64,000 nt of DNA from Micromussa lordhowensis (lineage: Eukaryota; Cnidaria; Anthozoa; Scleractinia; Lobophylliidae). Below are positions 22,701 to 35,417 of the stretch, piece by piece. Within the stretch, counting starts at the first letter, position 1; every line of letters begins with the position of its first letter. The translations under genes and the position numbers were made by a program. The DNA lies in assembly GCA_964020085.1 (NCBI GenBank), contig OZ026604.1, forward strand, positions 25,203,427 through 25,267,426, given 5' to 3'. The notes under the pieces were generated by a model. It searched no databases, was not told the origin of the DNA, and worked only from the letters and a program-made list of their open reading frames with translations.

Positions 22701-25021
22701 TGCCAAGTTGCGACACGCGTCAAGCTCGGCTAACGAGTCAGCCAGCCGGCCACGCCTGGGGATCTGCGGGCTGATTAGCATAGTGGGAGATTTCGCGCAG
22801 CTCCGATACTTCGCATTTGGACCCGGACCGACCCCGGGAGTGCTTTGGTGGTATTAGTTTGCAAAGTTGCGACGCGCGCAAAGTTCGGCTAATTAGCAAA
22901 CGGGCTGGTTAGCATAGTGCGAGATGTCGCGCAGCTCCGAAACTTTGCATGTGGACCCGGACCCACCCCAAGAGTGCTTTGGTGCCATTAGTTTGCCAAG
23001 TTGCGACACGCGTCAAGCTCGGCTAACGAGTCAGCCAGCCGGCCACGCCTGGGGATCTGCGGGCTGATTAGCATAGAGGGAGATTTCGCGCAGCTCCGAT
23101 ACTTCGCATTTGGACCCGGACCGACCCCGGGAGTGCTTTGGTGGTATTAGTTTGCAAAGTTGCGACGCGCGCAAAGTTCGGCTAATTAGCAAACGGGCTG
23201 GTTAGCATAGTGCGAGATGTCGCGCAGCTCCGAAACTTTGCATGTGGACCCGGACCCACCCCAGGAGTGCTTTGGTGCCATTAGTTTGCCAAGTTGCGAC
23301 ACGCGTCAAGCTCGGCTAACGAGTCAGCCAGCCGGCCACGCCTGGGGATCTGCGGGCTGATTAGCATAGTGGGAGATTTCGCGCAGCTCCGATACTTCGC
23401 ATTTGGACCCGGACCGACCCCGGAAGTGCTTTGGTGGTATTAGTTTGCAAAGTTGCGACGCGCGCAAAGTTCGGCTAATTACAAACGGGCTGGTTAGCAT
23501 AGTGCGAGATGTCGCGCAGCTCCGAAACTTTGCATGTGGACCCGGACCCACCCCAGGAGTGCTTTGGTGCCATTAGTTTGCCAAGTTGCGACACGCGTCA
23601 AGCTCGGCTAACGAGTCAGCCAGCCGGCCACGCCTGGGGATCTGCGGGCTGATTAGCATAGTGGGAGATTTCGCGCAGCTCCGATACTTCGCATTTGGAC
23701 CCGGACCGACCCCGGGAGTGCTTTGGTGGTATTAGTTTGCAAAGTTGCGACGCGCGCAAAGTTCGGCTAATTAGCAAACGGGCTGGTTAGCATAGTGCGA
23801 GATGTCGCGCAGCTCCGAAACTTTGCATGTGGACCCGGACCCACCCCAGGAGTGCTTTGGTGCCATTAGTTTGCCAAGTTGCGACACGCGTTAAGCTCGG
23901 CTAACGAGTCAGCCAGCCGGCCACGCCTGGGGATCTGCGGGCTGATTAGCATAGTGGGAGATTTCGCGCAGCTCCGATACTTTGCATTTGGACCCGGACC
24001 GACCCCGGGAGTGCTTTGGTGGTATTAGTTTGCAAAGTTGCGACGCGCGCAAAGTTCGGCTAATTAGCAAACGGGCTGGTTAGCATAGTGCGAGATGTCG
24101 CGCAGCTCCGAAACTTTGCATGTGGACCCGGACCCACCCCAGGAGTGCTTTGGTGCCATTAGTTTGCCAAGTTGCGACACGCGTCAAGCTCGGCTAACGA
24201 GTCAGCCAGCCGGCCACGCCTGGGGATCTGCGGGCTGATTAGCATAGTGGGAGATTTCGCGCAGCTCCGATACTTCGCATTTGGACCCGGACCGACCCCG
24301 GGAGTGCTTTGGTGGTATTAGTTTGCAAAGTTGCGACGCGCGCAAAGTTCGGCTAATTAGCAAACGGGCTGGTTAGCATAGTGCGAGATGTCGCGCAGCT
24401 CCGAAACTTTGCATGTGGACCCGGACCCACCCCAAGAGTGCTTTGGTGCCATTAGTTTGCCAAGTTGCGACACGCGTCAAGCTCGGCTAACGAGTCAGCC
24501 AGCCGGCCACGCCTGGGGATCTGCGGGCTGATTAGCATAGTGGGAGATTTCGCGCAGCTCCGATACTTCGCATTTGGACCCGGACCGACCCCGGGAGTGC
24601 TTTGGTGGTATTAGTTTGCAAAGTTGCGACGCGCGCAAAGTTCGGCTAATTAGCAAACGGGCTGGTTAGCATAGTGCGAGATGTCGCGCAGCTCCGAAAC
24701 TTTGCATGTGGACCCGGACCCACCCCAGGAGTGCTTTGGTGCCATTAGTTTGCCAAGTTGCGACACGCGTCAAGCTCGGCTAACGAGTCAGCCAGCCGGC
24801 CACGCCTGGGGATCTGCGGGCTGATTAGCATAGTGGGAGATTTCGCGCAGCTCCGATACTTCGCATTTGGACCCGGACCGACCCCGGGAGTGCTTTGGTG
24901 GTATTAGTTTGCAAAGTTGCGACGCGCGCAAAGTTCGGCTAATTAGCAAACGGGCTGGTTAGCATAGTGCGAGATGTCGCGCAGCTCCGAAACTTTGCAT
25001 GTGGACCCGGACCCACCCCAA
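16745..25021 (+). repeat. 10-unit higher-order block in three length versions
   Basis: Three successive blocks begin at the same ATTAC deletion (16745, 19674, 23482), then carry CGTTAAG and ACTTTGCATTT, and end with two CCCCAAGAG variants 586 bp apart (18577/19163, 22385/22971, 24435/25021). The distance from the deletion to the first CCCCAAGAG is 1832, 2711 and 953 bp, successive versions differing by exactly 879 bp (3 units). Start-to-start distances are 2929 bp (10 units less one base) and 3808 bp (13 units less one base). The enlarged middle version has an internal 3-unit duplication, seen as T at 20542/21421 and T at 21036/21915. The short third version lacks the CTGCAGG variant found at about 17495 and 20423. 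Confidence 0.88.
20542..21915 (+). repeat. 3-unit (879-bp) duplication inside the middle block
   Basis: AGTTTGGCT at 20542 and GATTTTGCG at 21036 recur at 21421 and 21915, each exactly 879 bp on. This accounts for the middle higher-order block being 13 units long rather than 10. Confidence 0.85.
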
Positions 25022-28000
25022 GAGTGCTTTGGTGCCATTAGTTTGCCAAGTTGCGACACGCGTCAAGCTCGGCTAACGAGTCAGCCAGCCGGCCACGCCT
25101 GGGGATCTGCGGGCTGATTAGCATAGTGGGAGATTTCGCGCAGCTCCGATACTTCGCATTTGGACCCGGACCGACCCCGGGAGTGCTTTGGTGGTATTAG
25201 TTTGCAAAGTTGCGACGCGCGCAAAGTTCGGCTAATTAGCAAACGGGCTGGTTAGCATAGTGCGAGATGTCGCGCAGCTCCGAAACTTTGCATGTGGACC
25301 CGGACCCACCCCAGGAGTGCTTTGGTGCCATTAGTTTGCCAAGTTGCGACACGCGTCAAGCTCGGCTAACGAGTCAGCCAGCCGGCCACGCCTGGGGATC
25401 TGCGGGCTGATTAGCATAGTGGGAGATTTCGCGCAGCTCCGATACTTCGCATTTGGACCCGGACCGACCCCGGGAGTGCTTTGGTGGTATTAGTTTGCAA
25501 AGTTGCGACGCGCGCAAAGTTCGGCTAATTAGCAAACGGGCTGGTTAGCATAGTGCGAGATGTCGCGCAGCTCCGAAACTTTGCATGTGGACCCGGACCC
25601 ACCCCAGGAGTGCTTTGGTGCCATTAGTTTGCCAAGTTGCGACACGCGTCAAGCTCGGCTAACGAGTCAGCCAGCCAGCCATGCCTGGGGATCTGCGGGC
25701 TGATTAGCATAGTGGGAGATTTCGCGCAGCTCCGATACTTCGCATTTGGACCCGGACCGACCCCGGGAGTGCTTTGGTGGTATTAGTTTGCAAAGTTGCG
25801 ACGCGCGCAAAGTTCGGCTAATTAGCAAACGGGCTGGTTAGCATAGTGCGAGATGTCGCGCAGCTCCGAAACTTTGCATGTGGACCCGGACCCACCCCAG
25901 GAGTGCTTTGGTGCCATTAGTTTGCCAAGTTGCGACACGCGTCAAGCTCGGCTAACGAGTCAGCCAGCCGGCCACGCCTGGGGATCTGCGGGCTGATTAG
26001 CATAGTGGGAGATTTCGCGCAGCTCCGATACTTCGCATTTGGACCCGGACCGACCCCGGGAGTGCTTTGGTGGTATTAGTTTGCAAAGTTGCGACGCGCG
26101 CAAAGTTCGGCTAATTAGCAAACGGGCTGGTTAGCATAGTGCGAGATGTCGCGCAGCTCCGAAACTTTGCATGTGGACCCGGACCCACCCCAGGAGTGCT
26201 TTGGTGCCATTAGTTTGCCAAGTTGCGACACGCGTCAAGCTCGGCTAACGAGTCAGCCAGCCGGCCACGCCTGGGGATCTGCGGGCTGATTAGCATAGTG
26301 GGAGATTTCGCGCAGCTCCGATACTTCGCATTTGGACCCGGACCGACCCCGGGAGTGCTTTGGTGGTATTAGTTTGCAAAGTTGCGACGCGCGCAAAGTT
26401 CGGCTAATTAGCAAACGGGCTGGTTAGCATAGTGCGAGATGTCGCGCAGCTCCGAAACTTTGCATGTGGACCCGGACCCATCCCAGGAGTGCTTTGGTGC
26501 CATTAGTTTGCCAAGTTGCGACACGCGTCAAGCTCGGCTAACGAGTCAGCCAGCCGGCCACGCCTGGGGATCTGCGGGCTGATTAGCATAGTGGGAGATT
26601 TTGCGCAGCTCCGATACTTCGCATTTGGACCCGGACCGACCCCGGGAGTGCTTTGGTGGTATTAGTTTGCAAAGTTGCGACGCGCGCAAAGTTCGGCTAA
26701 TTAGCAAACGGGCTGGTTAGCATAGTGCGAGATGTCGCGCAGCTCCGAAACTTTGCATGTGGACCCGGACCCACCCCAGGAGTGCTTTGGTGCCATTAGT
26801 TTGCCAAGTTGCGACACGCGTCAAGCTCGGCTAACGAGTCAGCCAGCCGGCCACGCCTGGGGATCTGCGGGCTGATTAGCATAGTGGGAGATTTCGCGCA
26901 GCTCCGATACTTCGCATTTGGACCCGGACCGACCCCGGGAGTGCTTTGGTGGTATTAGTTTGCAAAGTTGCGACGCGCGCAAAGTTCGGCTAATTAGCAA
27001 ACGGGCTGGTTAGCATAGTGCGAGATGTCGCGCAGCTCCGAAACTTTGCATGTGGACCCGGACCCACCCCAGGAGTGCTTTGGTGCCATTAGTTTGCCAA
27101 GTTGCGACACGCGTCAAGCTCGGCTAACGAGTCAGCCAGCCAGCCACGCCTGGGGATCTGCGGGCTGATTAGCATAGTGGGAGATTTCGCGCAGCTTCGA
27201 TACTTCGCATTTGGACCCGGACCGACCCCGGGAGTGCTTTGGTGGTATTAGTTTGCAAAGTTGCGACGCGCGCAAAGTTCGGCTAATTAGCAAACGGGCT
27301 GGTTAGCATAGTGCGAGATGTCGCGCAGCTCCGAAACTTTGCATGTGGACCCGGACCCACCCCAGGAGTGCTTTGGTGCCATTAGTTTGCCAAGTTGCGA
27401 CACGCGTCAAGCTCGGCTAACGAGTCAGCCAGCCGGCCACGCCTGGGGATCTGCGGGCTGATTAGCATAGTGGGAGATTTCGCGCAGCTCCGATACTTCG
27501 CATTTGGACCCGGACCGACCCCGGGAGTGCTTTGGTGGTATTAGTTTGCAAAGTTGCGACGCGCGCAAAGTTCGGCTAATTAGCAAACGGGCTGGTTAGC
27601 ATAGTGCGAGATGTCGCGCAGCTCCGAAACTTTGCATGTGGACCCGGACCCACCCCAGGAGTGCTTTGGTGCCATTAGTTTGCCAAGTTGCGACACGCGT
27701 CAAGCTCGGCTAACGAGTCAGCCAGCCGGCCACGCCTGGGGATCTGCGGGCTGATTAGCATAGTGGGAGATTTCGCGCAGCTCCGATACTTCGCATTTGG
27801 ACCCGGACCGACCCCGGGAGTGCTTTGGTGGTATTAGTTTGCAAAGTTGCGACGCGCGCAAAGTTCGGCTAATTAGCAAACGGGCTGGTTAGCATAGTGC
27901 GAGATGTCGCGCAGCTCCGAAACTTTGCATGTGGACCCGGACCCACCCCAGGAGTGCTTTGGTGCCATTAGTTTGCCAAGTTGCGACACGCGTCAAGCTC

Positions 28001-31000
28001 GGCTAACGAGTCAGCCAGCCGGCCACGCCTGGGGATCTGCGGGCTGATTAGCATAGTGGGAGATTTCGCGCAGCTCCGATACTTCGCATTTGGACCCGGA
28101 CCGACCCCGGGAGTGCTTTGGTGGTATTAGTTTGCAAAGTTGCGACGCGCGCAAAGTTCGGCTAATTAGCAAACGGGCTGGTTAGCATAGTGCGAGATGT
28201 CGCGCAGCTCCGAAACTTTGCATGTGGACCCGGACCCACCCCAGGAGTGCTTTGGTGCCATTAGTTTGCCAAGTTGCGACACGCGTCAAGCTCGGCTAAC
28301 GAGTCAGCCAGCCGGCCACGCCTGGGGATCTGCGGGCTGATTAGCATAGTGGGAGATTTCGCGCAGCTCCGATACTTCGCATTTGGACCCGGACCGACCC
28401 CGGGAGTGCTTTGGTGGTATTAGTTTGCAAAGTTGCGACGCGCGCAAAGTTCGGCTAATTAGCAAACGGGCTGGTTAGCATAGTGCGAGATGTCGCGCAG
28501 CTCCGAAACTTTGCATGTGGACCCGGACCCACCCCAGGAGTGCTTTGGTGCCATTAGTTTGCCAAGTTGCGACACGCGTCAAGCTCGGCTAACGAGTCAG
28601 CCAGCCGGCCACGCCTGGGGATCTGCGGGCTGATTAGCATAGTGGGAGATTTCGCGCAGCTCCGATACTTCGCATTTGGACCCGGACCGACCCCGGGAGT
28701 GCTTTGGTGGTATTAGTTTGCAAAGTTGCGACGCGCGCAAAGTTCGGCTAATTAGCAAACGGGCTGGTTAGCATAGTGCGAGATGTCGCGCAGCTCCGAA
28801 ACTTTGCATGTGGACCCGGACCCACCCCAGGAGTGCTTTGGTGCCATTAGTTTGCCAAGTTGCGACACGCGTCAAGCTCGGCTAACGAGTCAGCCAGCCG
28901 GCCACGCCTGGGGATCTGCGGGCTGATTAGCATAGTGGGAGATTTCGCGCAGCTCCGATACTTCGCATTTGGACCCGGACCGACCCCGGGAGTGCTTTGG
29001 TGGTATTAGTTTGCAAAGTTGCGACGCGCGCAAAGTTCGGCTAATTAGCAAACGGGCTGGTTAGCATAGTGCGAGATGTCGCGCAGCTCCGAAACTTTGC
29101 ATGTGGACCCGGACCCACCCCAGGAGTGCTTTGGTGCCATTAGTTTGCCAAGTTGCGACACGCGTCAAGCTCGGCTAACGAGTCAGCCAGCCGGCCACGC
29201 CTGGGGATCTGCGGGCTGATTAGCATAGTGGGAGATTTCGCGCAGCTCCGATACTTCGCATTTGGACCCGGACCGACCCCGGGAGTGCTTTGGTGGTATT
29301 AGTTTGCAAAGTTGCGACGCGCGCAAAGTTCGGCTAATTAGCAAACGGGCTGGTTAGCATAGTGCGAGATGTCGCGCAGCTCCGAAACTTTGCATGTGGA
29401 CCCGGACCCACCCCAGGAGTGCTTTGGTGCCATTAGTTTGCCAAGTTGCGACACGCGTCAAGCTCGGCTAACGAGTCAGCCAGCCGGCCACGCCTGGGGA
29501 TCTGCGGGCTGATTAGCATAGTGGGAGATTTCGCGCAGCTCCGATACTTCGCATTTGGACCCGGACCGACCCCGGGAGTGCTTTGGTGGTATTAGTTTGC
29601 AAAGTTGCGACGCGCGCAAAGTTCGGCTAATTAGCAAACGGGCTGGTTAGCATAGTGCGAGATGTCGCGCAGCTCCGAAACTTTGCATGTGGACCCGGAC
29701 CCACCCCAGGAGTGCTTTGGTGCCATTAGTTTGCCAAGTTGCGACACGCGTCAAGCTCGGCTAACGAGTCAGCCAGCCGGCCACGCCTGGGGATCTGCGG
29801 GCTGATTAGCATAGTGGGAGATTTCGCGCAGCTCCGATACTTCGCATTTGGACCCGGACCGACCCCGGGAGTGCTTTGGTGGTATTAGTTTGCAAAGTTG
29901 CGACGCGCGCAAAGTTCGGCTAATTAGCAAACGGGCTGGTTAGCATAGTGCGAGATGTCGCGCAGCTCCGAAACTTTGCATGTGGACCCGGACCCACCCC
30001 AGGAGTGCTTTGGTGCCATTAGTTTGCCAAGTTGCGACACGCGTCAAGCTCGGCTAACGAGTCAGCCAGCCGGCCACGCCTGGGGATCTGCGGGCTGATT
30101 AGCATAGTGGGAGATTTCGCGCAGCTCCGATACTTCGCATTTGGACCCGGACCGACCCCGAGAGTGCTTTGGTGGTATTAGTTTGCAAAGTTGCGACGCG
30201 CGCAAAGTTCGGCTAATTAGCAAACGGGCTGGTTAGCATAGTGCGAGATGTCGCGCAGCTCCGAAACTTTGCATGTGGACCCGGACCCACCCCAGGAGTG
30301 CTTTGGTGCCATTAGTTTGCCAAGTTGCGACACGCGTCAAGCTCGGCTAACGAGTCAGCCAGCCGGCCACGCCTGGGGATCTGCGGGCTGATTAGCATAG
30401 TGGGAGATTTCGCGCAGCTCCGATACTTCGCATTTGGACCCGGACCGACCCCGGGAGTGCTTTGGTGGTATTAGTTTGCAAAGTTGCGACGCGCGCAAAG
30501 TTCGGCTAATTAGCAAACGGGCTGGTTAGCATAGTGCGAGATGTCGCGCAGCTCCGAAACTTTGCATGTGGACCCGGACCCACCCCAGGAGTGCTTTGGT
30601 GCCATTAGTTTGCCAAGTTGCGACACGCGTCAAGCTCGGCTAACGAGTCAGCCAGCCGGCCACGCCTGGGGATCTGCGGGCTGATTAGCATAGTGGGAGA
30701 TTTCGCGCAGCTCCGATACTTCGCATTTGGACCCGGACCGACCCCGGGAATGCTTTGGTGGTATTAGTTTGCAAAGTTGCGACGCGCGCAAAGTTCGGCT
30801 AATTAGCAAACGGGCTGGTTAGCATAGTGCGAGATGTCGCGCAGCTCCGAAACTTTGCATGTGGACCCGGACCAACCCCAGGAGTGCTTTGGTGCCATTA
30901 GTTTGCCAAGTTGCGACACGCGTCAAGCTCGGCTAACGAGTTAGCCAGCCGGCCACGCCTGGGGATCTGCGGGCTGATTAGCATAGTGGGAGATTTCGCG

Positions 31001-32249
31001 CAGCTCCGATACTTCGCATTTGGACCCGGACCGAGCCCGGGAGTGCTTTGGTGGTATTAGTTTGCAAAGTTGCGACGCGCGCAAAGTTCGGCTAATTAGC
31101 AAACGGGCTGGTTAGCATAGTGCGAGATGTCGCGCAGCTCCGAAACTTTGCATGTGGACCCGGACCCACCCCAGGAGTGCTTTGGTGCCATTAGTTTGCC
31201 AAGTTGCGACACGCGTCAAGCTCGGCTAACGAGTCAGCCAGCCGGCCACGCCTGGGGATCTGCGGGCCGATTAGCATAGTGGGAGATTTCGCGCAGCTCC
31301 GATACTTCGCATTTGGACCCGGACCGACCCCGGGAGTGCTTTGGTGGTATTAGTTTGCAAAGTTGCGACGCGCGCAAAGTTCGGCTAATTAGCAAACGGG
31401 CTGGTTAGCATAGTGCGAGATGTCGCGCAGCTCCGAAACTTTGCATGTGGACCCGGACCCACCCCAGGAGTGCTTTGGTGCCATTAGTTTGCCAAGTTGC
31501 GACACGCGTCAAGCTCGGCTAACGAGTCAGCCAGCCGGCCACGCCTGGGGATCTGCGGGCTGATTAGCATAGTGGGAGATTTCGCGCAGCTCCGATACTT
31601 CGCATTTGGACCCGGACCGACCCCGGGAGTGCTTTGGTGGTATTAGTTTGCAAAGTTGCGACGCGCGCAAAGTTCGGCTAATTAGCAAACGGGCTGGTTA
31701 GCATAGTGCGAGATGTCGCGCAGCTCCGAAACTTTGCATGTGGACCCGGACCCACCCCAGGAGTGCTTTGGTGCCATTAGTTTGCCAAGTTGCGACACGC
31801 GTCAAGCTCGGCTAACGAGTCAGCCAGCCGGCCACGCCTGGGGATCTGCGGGCTGATTAGCATAGTGGGAGATTTCGCGCAGCTCCGATACTTCGCATTT
31901 GGACCCGGACCGACCCCGGGAGTGCTTTGGTGGTATTAGTTTGCAAAGTTGCGACGCGCGCAAAGTTCGGCTAATTAGCAAACGGGCTGGTTAGCATAGT
32001 GCGAGATGTCGCGCAGCTCCGAAACTTTGCATGTGGACCCGGACCCACCCCAGGAGTGCTTTGGTGCCATTAGTTTGCCAAGTTGCGACACGCGTCAAGC
32101 TCGGCTAACGAGTCAGCCAGCCGGCCACGCCTGGGGATCTGCGGGCTGATTAGCATAGTGGGAGATTTCGCGCAGCTCCGATACTTCGCATTTGGACCCG
32201 GACCGACCCCGGGAGTGCTTTGGTGGTATTAGTTTGCAAAGTTGCGACG
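25022..32249 (+). repeat. Largely uniform array segment
   Basis: About 25 units with scattered changes, among them CAGCCAGCCATG near 25676, T at 26481, GATTTTGCG near 26601, CAGCCAGCC near 27142 and T at 27197. From 27198 to 30160 (about ten units) I saw no departure from consensus. Further changes follow: A at 30161, GGGAATGC near 30750, CCAACCCC near 30874, GTTAGCC near 30942, GAGCCCGG near 31035 and GGGCCGAT near 31268. No non-satellite sequence is present. Confidence 0.8.
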
Positions 32250-35200
32250 TGCGCAAAGTTCGGCTAATTAGCAAACGGGCTGGTTAGCATAGTGCGAGAT
32301 GTCGCGCAGCTCCGAAACTTTGCATGTGGACCCGGACCCACCCCAGGAGTGCTTTGGTGCCATTAGTTTGCCAAGTTGCGACACGCGTCAAGCTCGGCTA
32401 ACGAGTCAGCCAGCCGGCCATGCCTGGGGATCTGCGGGCTGATTAGCATAGTGGGAGATTTCGCGCAGCTCCGATACTTCGCATTTGGACCCGGACCGAC
32501 CCCGGGAGTGCTTTGGTGGTATTAGTTTGCAAAGTTGCGACGCGCGCAAAGTTCGGCTAATTAGCAAACGGGCTGGTTAGCATAGTGCGAGATGTCGCGC
32601 AGCTCCGAAACTTTGCATGTGGACCCGGACCCACCCCAGGAGTGCTTTGGTGCCATTAGTTTGCCAAGTTGCGACACGCGTCAAGCTCGGCTAACGAGTC
32701 AGCCAGCCGGCCACGCCTGGGGATCTGCGGGCTGATTAGCATAGTGGGAGATTTCGCGCAGCTCCGATACTTCGCATTTGGACCCGGACCGACCCCGGGA
32801 GTGCTTTGGTGGTATTAGTTTGCAAAGTTGCGACGCGCGCAAAGTTCGGCTAATTAGCAAACGGGCTGGTTAGCATAGTGCGAGATGTCGCGCAGCTCCG
32901 AAACTTTGCATGTGGACCCGGACCCACCCCAGGAGTGCTTTGGTGCCATTAGTTTGCCAAGTTGCGACACGCGTCAAGCTCGGCTAACGAGTCAGCCAGC
33001 CGGCCACGCCTGGGGATCTGCGGGCTGATTAGCATAGTGGGAGATTTCGCGCAGCTCCGATACTTCGCATTTGGACCCGGACCGACCCCGGGAGTGCTTT
33101 GGTGGTATTAGTTTGCAAAGTTGCGACGTGCGCAAAGTTCGGCTAATTAGCAAACGGGCTGGTTAGCATAGTGCGAGATGTCGCGCAGCTCCGAAACTTT
33201 GCATGTGGACCCGGACCCACCCCAGGAGTGCTTTGGTGCCATTAGTTTGCCAAGTTGCGACACGCGTCAAGCTCGGCTAACGAGTCAGCCAGCCGGCCAT
33301 GCCTGGGGATCTGCGGGCTGATTAGCATAGTGGGAGATTTCGCGCAGCTCCGATACTTCGCATTTGGACCCGGACCGACCCCGGGAGTGCTTTGGTGGTA
33401 TTAGTTTGCAAAGTTGCGACGCGCGCAAAGTTCGGCTAATTAGCAAACGGGCTGGTTAGCATAGTGCGAGATGTCGCGCAGCTCCGAAACTTTGCATGTG
33501 GACCCGGACCCACCCCAGGAGTGCTTTGGTGCCATTAGTTTGCCAAGTTGCGACACGCGTCAAGCTCGGCTAACGAGTCAGCCAGCCGGCCACGCCTGGG
33601 GATCTGCGGGCTGATTAGCATAGTGGGAGATTTCGCGCAGCTCCGATACTTCGCATTTAAACCCGGACCGACCCCGGGAGTGCTTTGGTGGTATTAGTTT
33701 GCAAAGTTGCGACGCGCGCAAAGTTCGGCTAATTAGCAAACGGGCTGGTTAGCATAGTGCGAGATGTCGCGCAGCTCCGAAACTTTGCATGTGGACCCGG
33801 ACCCACCCCAGGAGTGCTTTGGTGCCATTAGTTTGCCAAGTTGCGACACGCGTCAAGCTCGGCTAACGAGTCAGCCAGCCGGCCACGCCTGGGGATCTGC
33901 GGGCTGATTAGCATAGTGGGAGATTTCGCGCAGCTCCGATACTTCGCATTTGGACCCGGACCGACCCCGGGAATGCTTTGGTGGTATTAGTTTGCAAAGT
34001 TGCGACGCGCGCAAAGTTCGGCTAATTAGCAAACGGGCTGGTTAGCATAGTGCGAGATGTCGCGCAGCTCCGAAACTTTGCATGTGGACCCGGACCCACC
34101 CCAGGAGTGCTTTGGTGCCATTAGTTTGCCAAGTTGCGACACGCGTCAAGCTCGGCTAACGAGTCAGCCAGCCGGCCACGCCTGGGGATCTGCGGGCTGA
34201 TTAGCATAGTGGGAGATTTCGCGCAGCTCCGATACTTCGCATTTGGACCCGGACCGACCCCTGGAGTGCTTTGGTGGTATTAGTTTGCAAAGTTGCGACG
34301 CGCGCAAAGTTCGGCTAATTAGCAAACGGGCTGGTTAGCATAGTGCGAGATGTCGCGCAGCTCCGAAACTTTGCATGTGGACCCGGACCCACCCCAGGAG
34401 TGCTTTGGTGCCATTAGTTTGCCAAGTTGCGACACGCGTCAAGCTCGGCTAACGAGTCAGCCAGCCGGCCACGCCTGGGGATCTGCGGGCTGATTAGCAT
34501 AGTGGGAGATTTCGCGCAGCTCCGATACTTTGCATTTGGACCCGGACCGACCCCGGGAGTGCTTTGGTGGTATTAGTTTGCAAAGTTGCGACGCGCGCAA
34601 AGTTCGGCTAATTAGCAAACGGGCTGGTTAGCATAGTGCGAGATGTCGCGCAGCTCCGAAACTTTGCATGTGGACCCGGACCCACCCCAGGAGTGCTTTG
34701 GTGCCATTAGTTTGCCAAGTTGCGACACGCGTCAAGCTCGGCTAACGAGTCAGCCAGCCGGCCATGCCTGGGGATCTGCGGGCTGATTAGCATAGTGGGA
34801 GATTTCGCGCAGCTCCGATACTTCGCATTTGGACCCGGACCGACCCCGGGAGTGCTTTGGTGGTATTAGTTTGCAAAGTTGCGACGCGCGCAAAGTTCGG
34901 CTAATTAGCAAACGGGCTGGTTAGCATAGTGCGAGATGTCGCGCAGCTCCGAAACTTTGCATGTGGACCCGGACCCACCCCAGGAGTGCTTTGGTGCCAT
35001 TAGTTTGCCAAGTTGCGACACGCGTCAAGCTCGGCTAACGAGTCAGCCAGCCGGCCATGCCTGGGGATCTGCGGGCTGATTAGCATAGTGGGAGATTTCG
35101 CGCAGCTCCGATACTTCGCATTTGGACCCGGACCGACCCCGGGAGTGCTTTGGTGGTATTAGTTTGCAAAGTTGCGACGCGCGCAAAGTTCGGCTAATTA

Positions 35201-35417
35201 GCAAACGGGCTGGTTAGCATAGTGCGAGATGTCGCGCAGCTCCGAAACTTTGCATGTGGACCCGGACCCACCCCAGGAGTGCTTTGGTGCCATTAGTTTG
35301 CCAAGTTGTGACACGCGTCAAGCTCGGCTAACGAGTCAGCCAGCCGGCCACGCCTGGGGATCTGCGGGCTGATTAGCATAGTGGGAGATTTCGCGCAGCT
35401 CCGATACTTCGCATTTA
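32250..35417 (+). repeat. Segment with 3-unit and 6-unit duplications
   Basis: GACGTGCG at 32250 and CCATGCC at 32421 recur at 33129 and 33300, both +879 bp. CATTTAAACC at 33659 recurs at 35417, +1758 bp (6 units). CCATGCC also occurs in two adjacent units at about 34765 and 35058. Changes not shared with a neighbour, such as GGGAATGC near 33972, CCCCTGGAG near 34262 and TTGTGACAC near 35310, are scattered through the segment. Confidence 0.83.
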
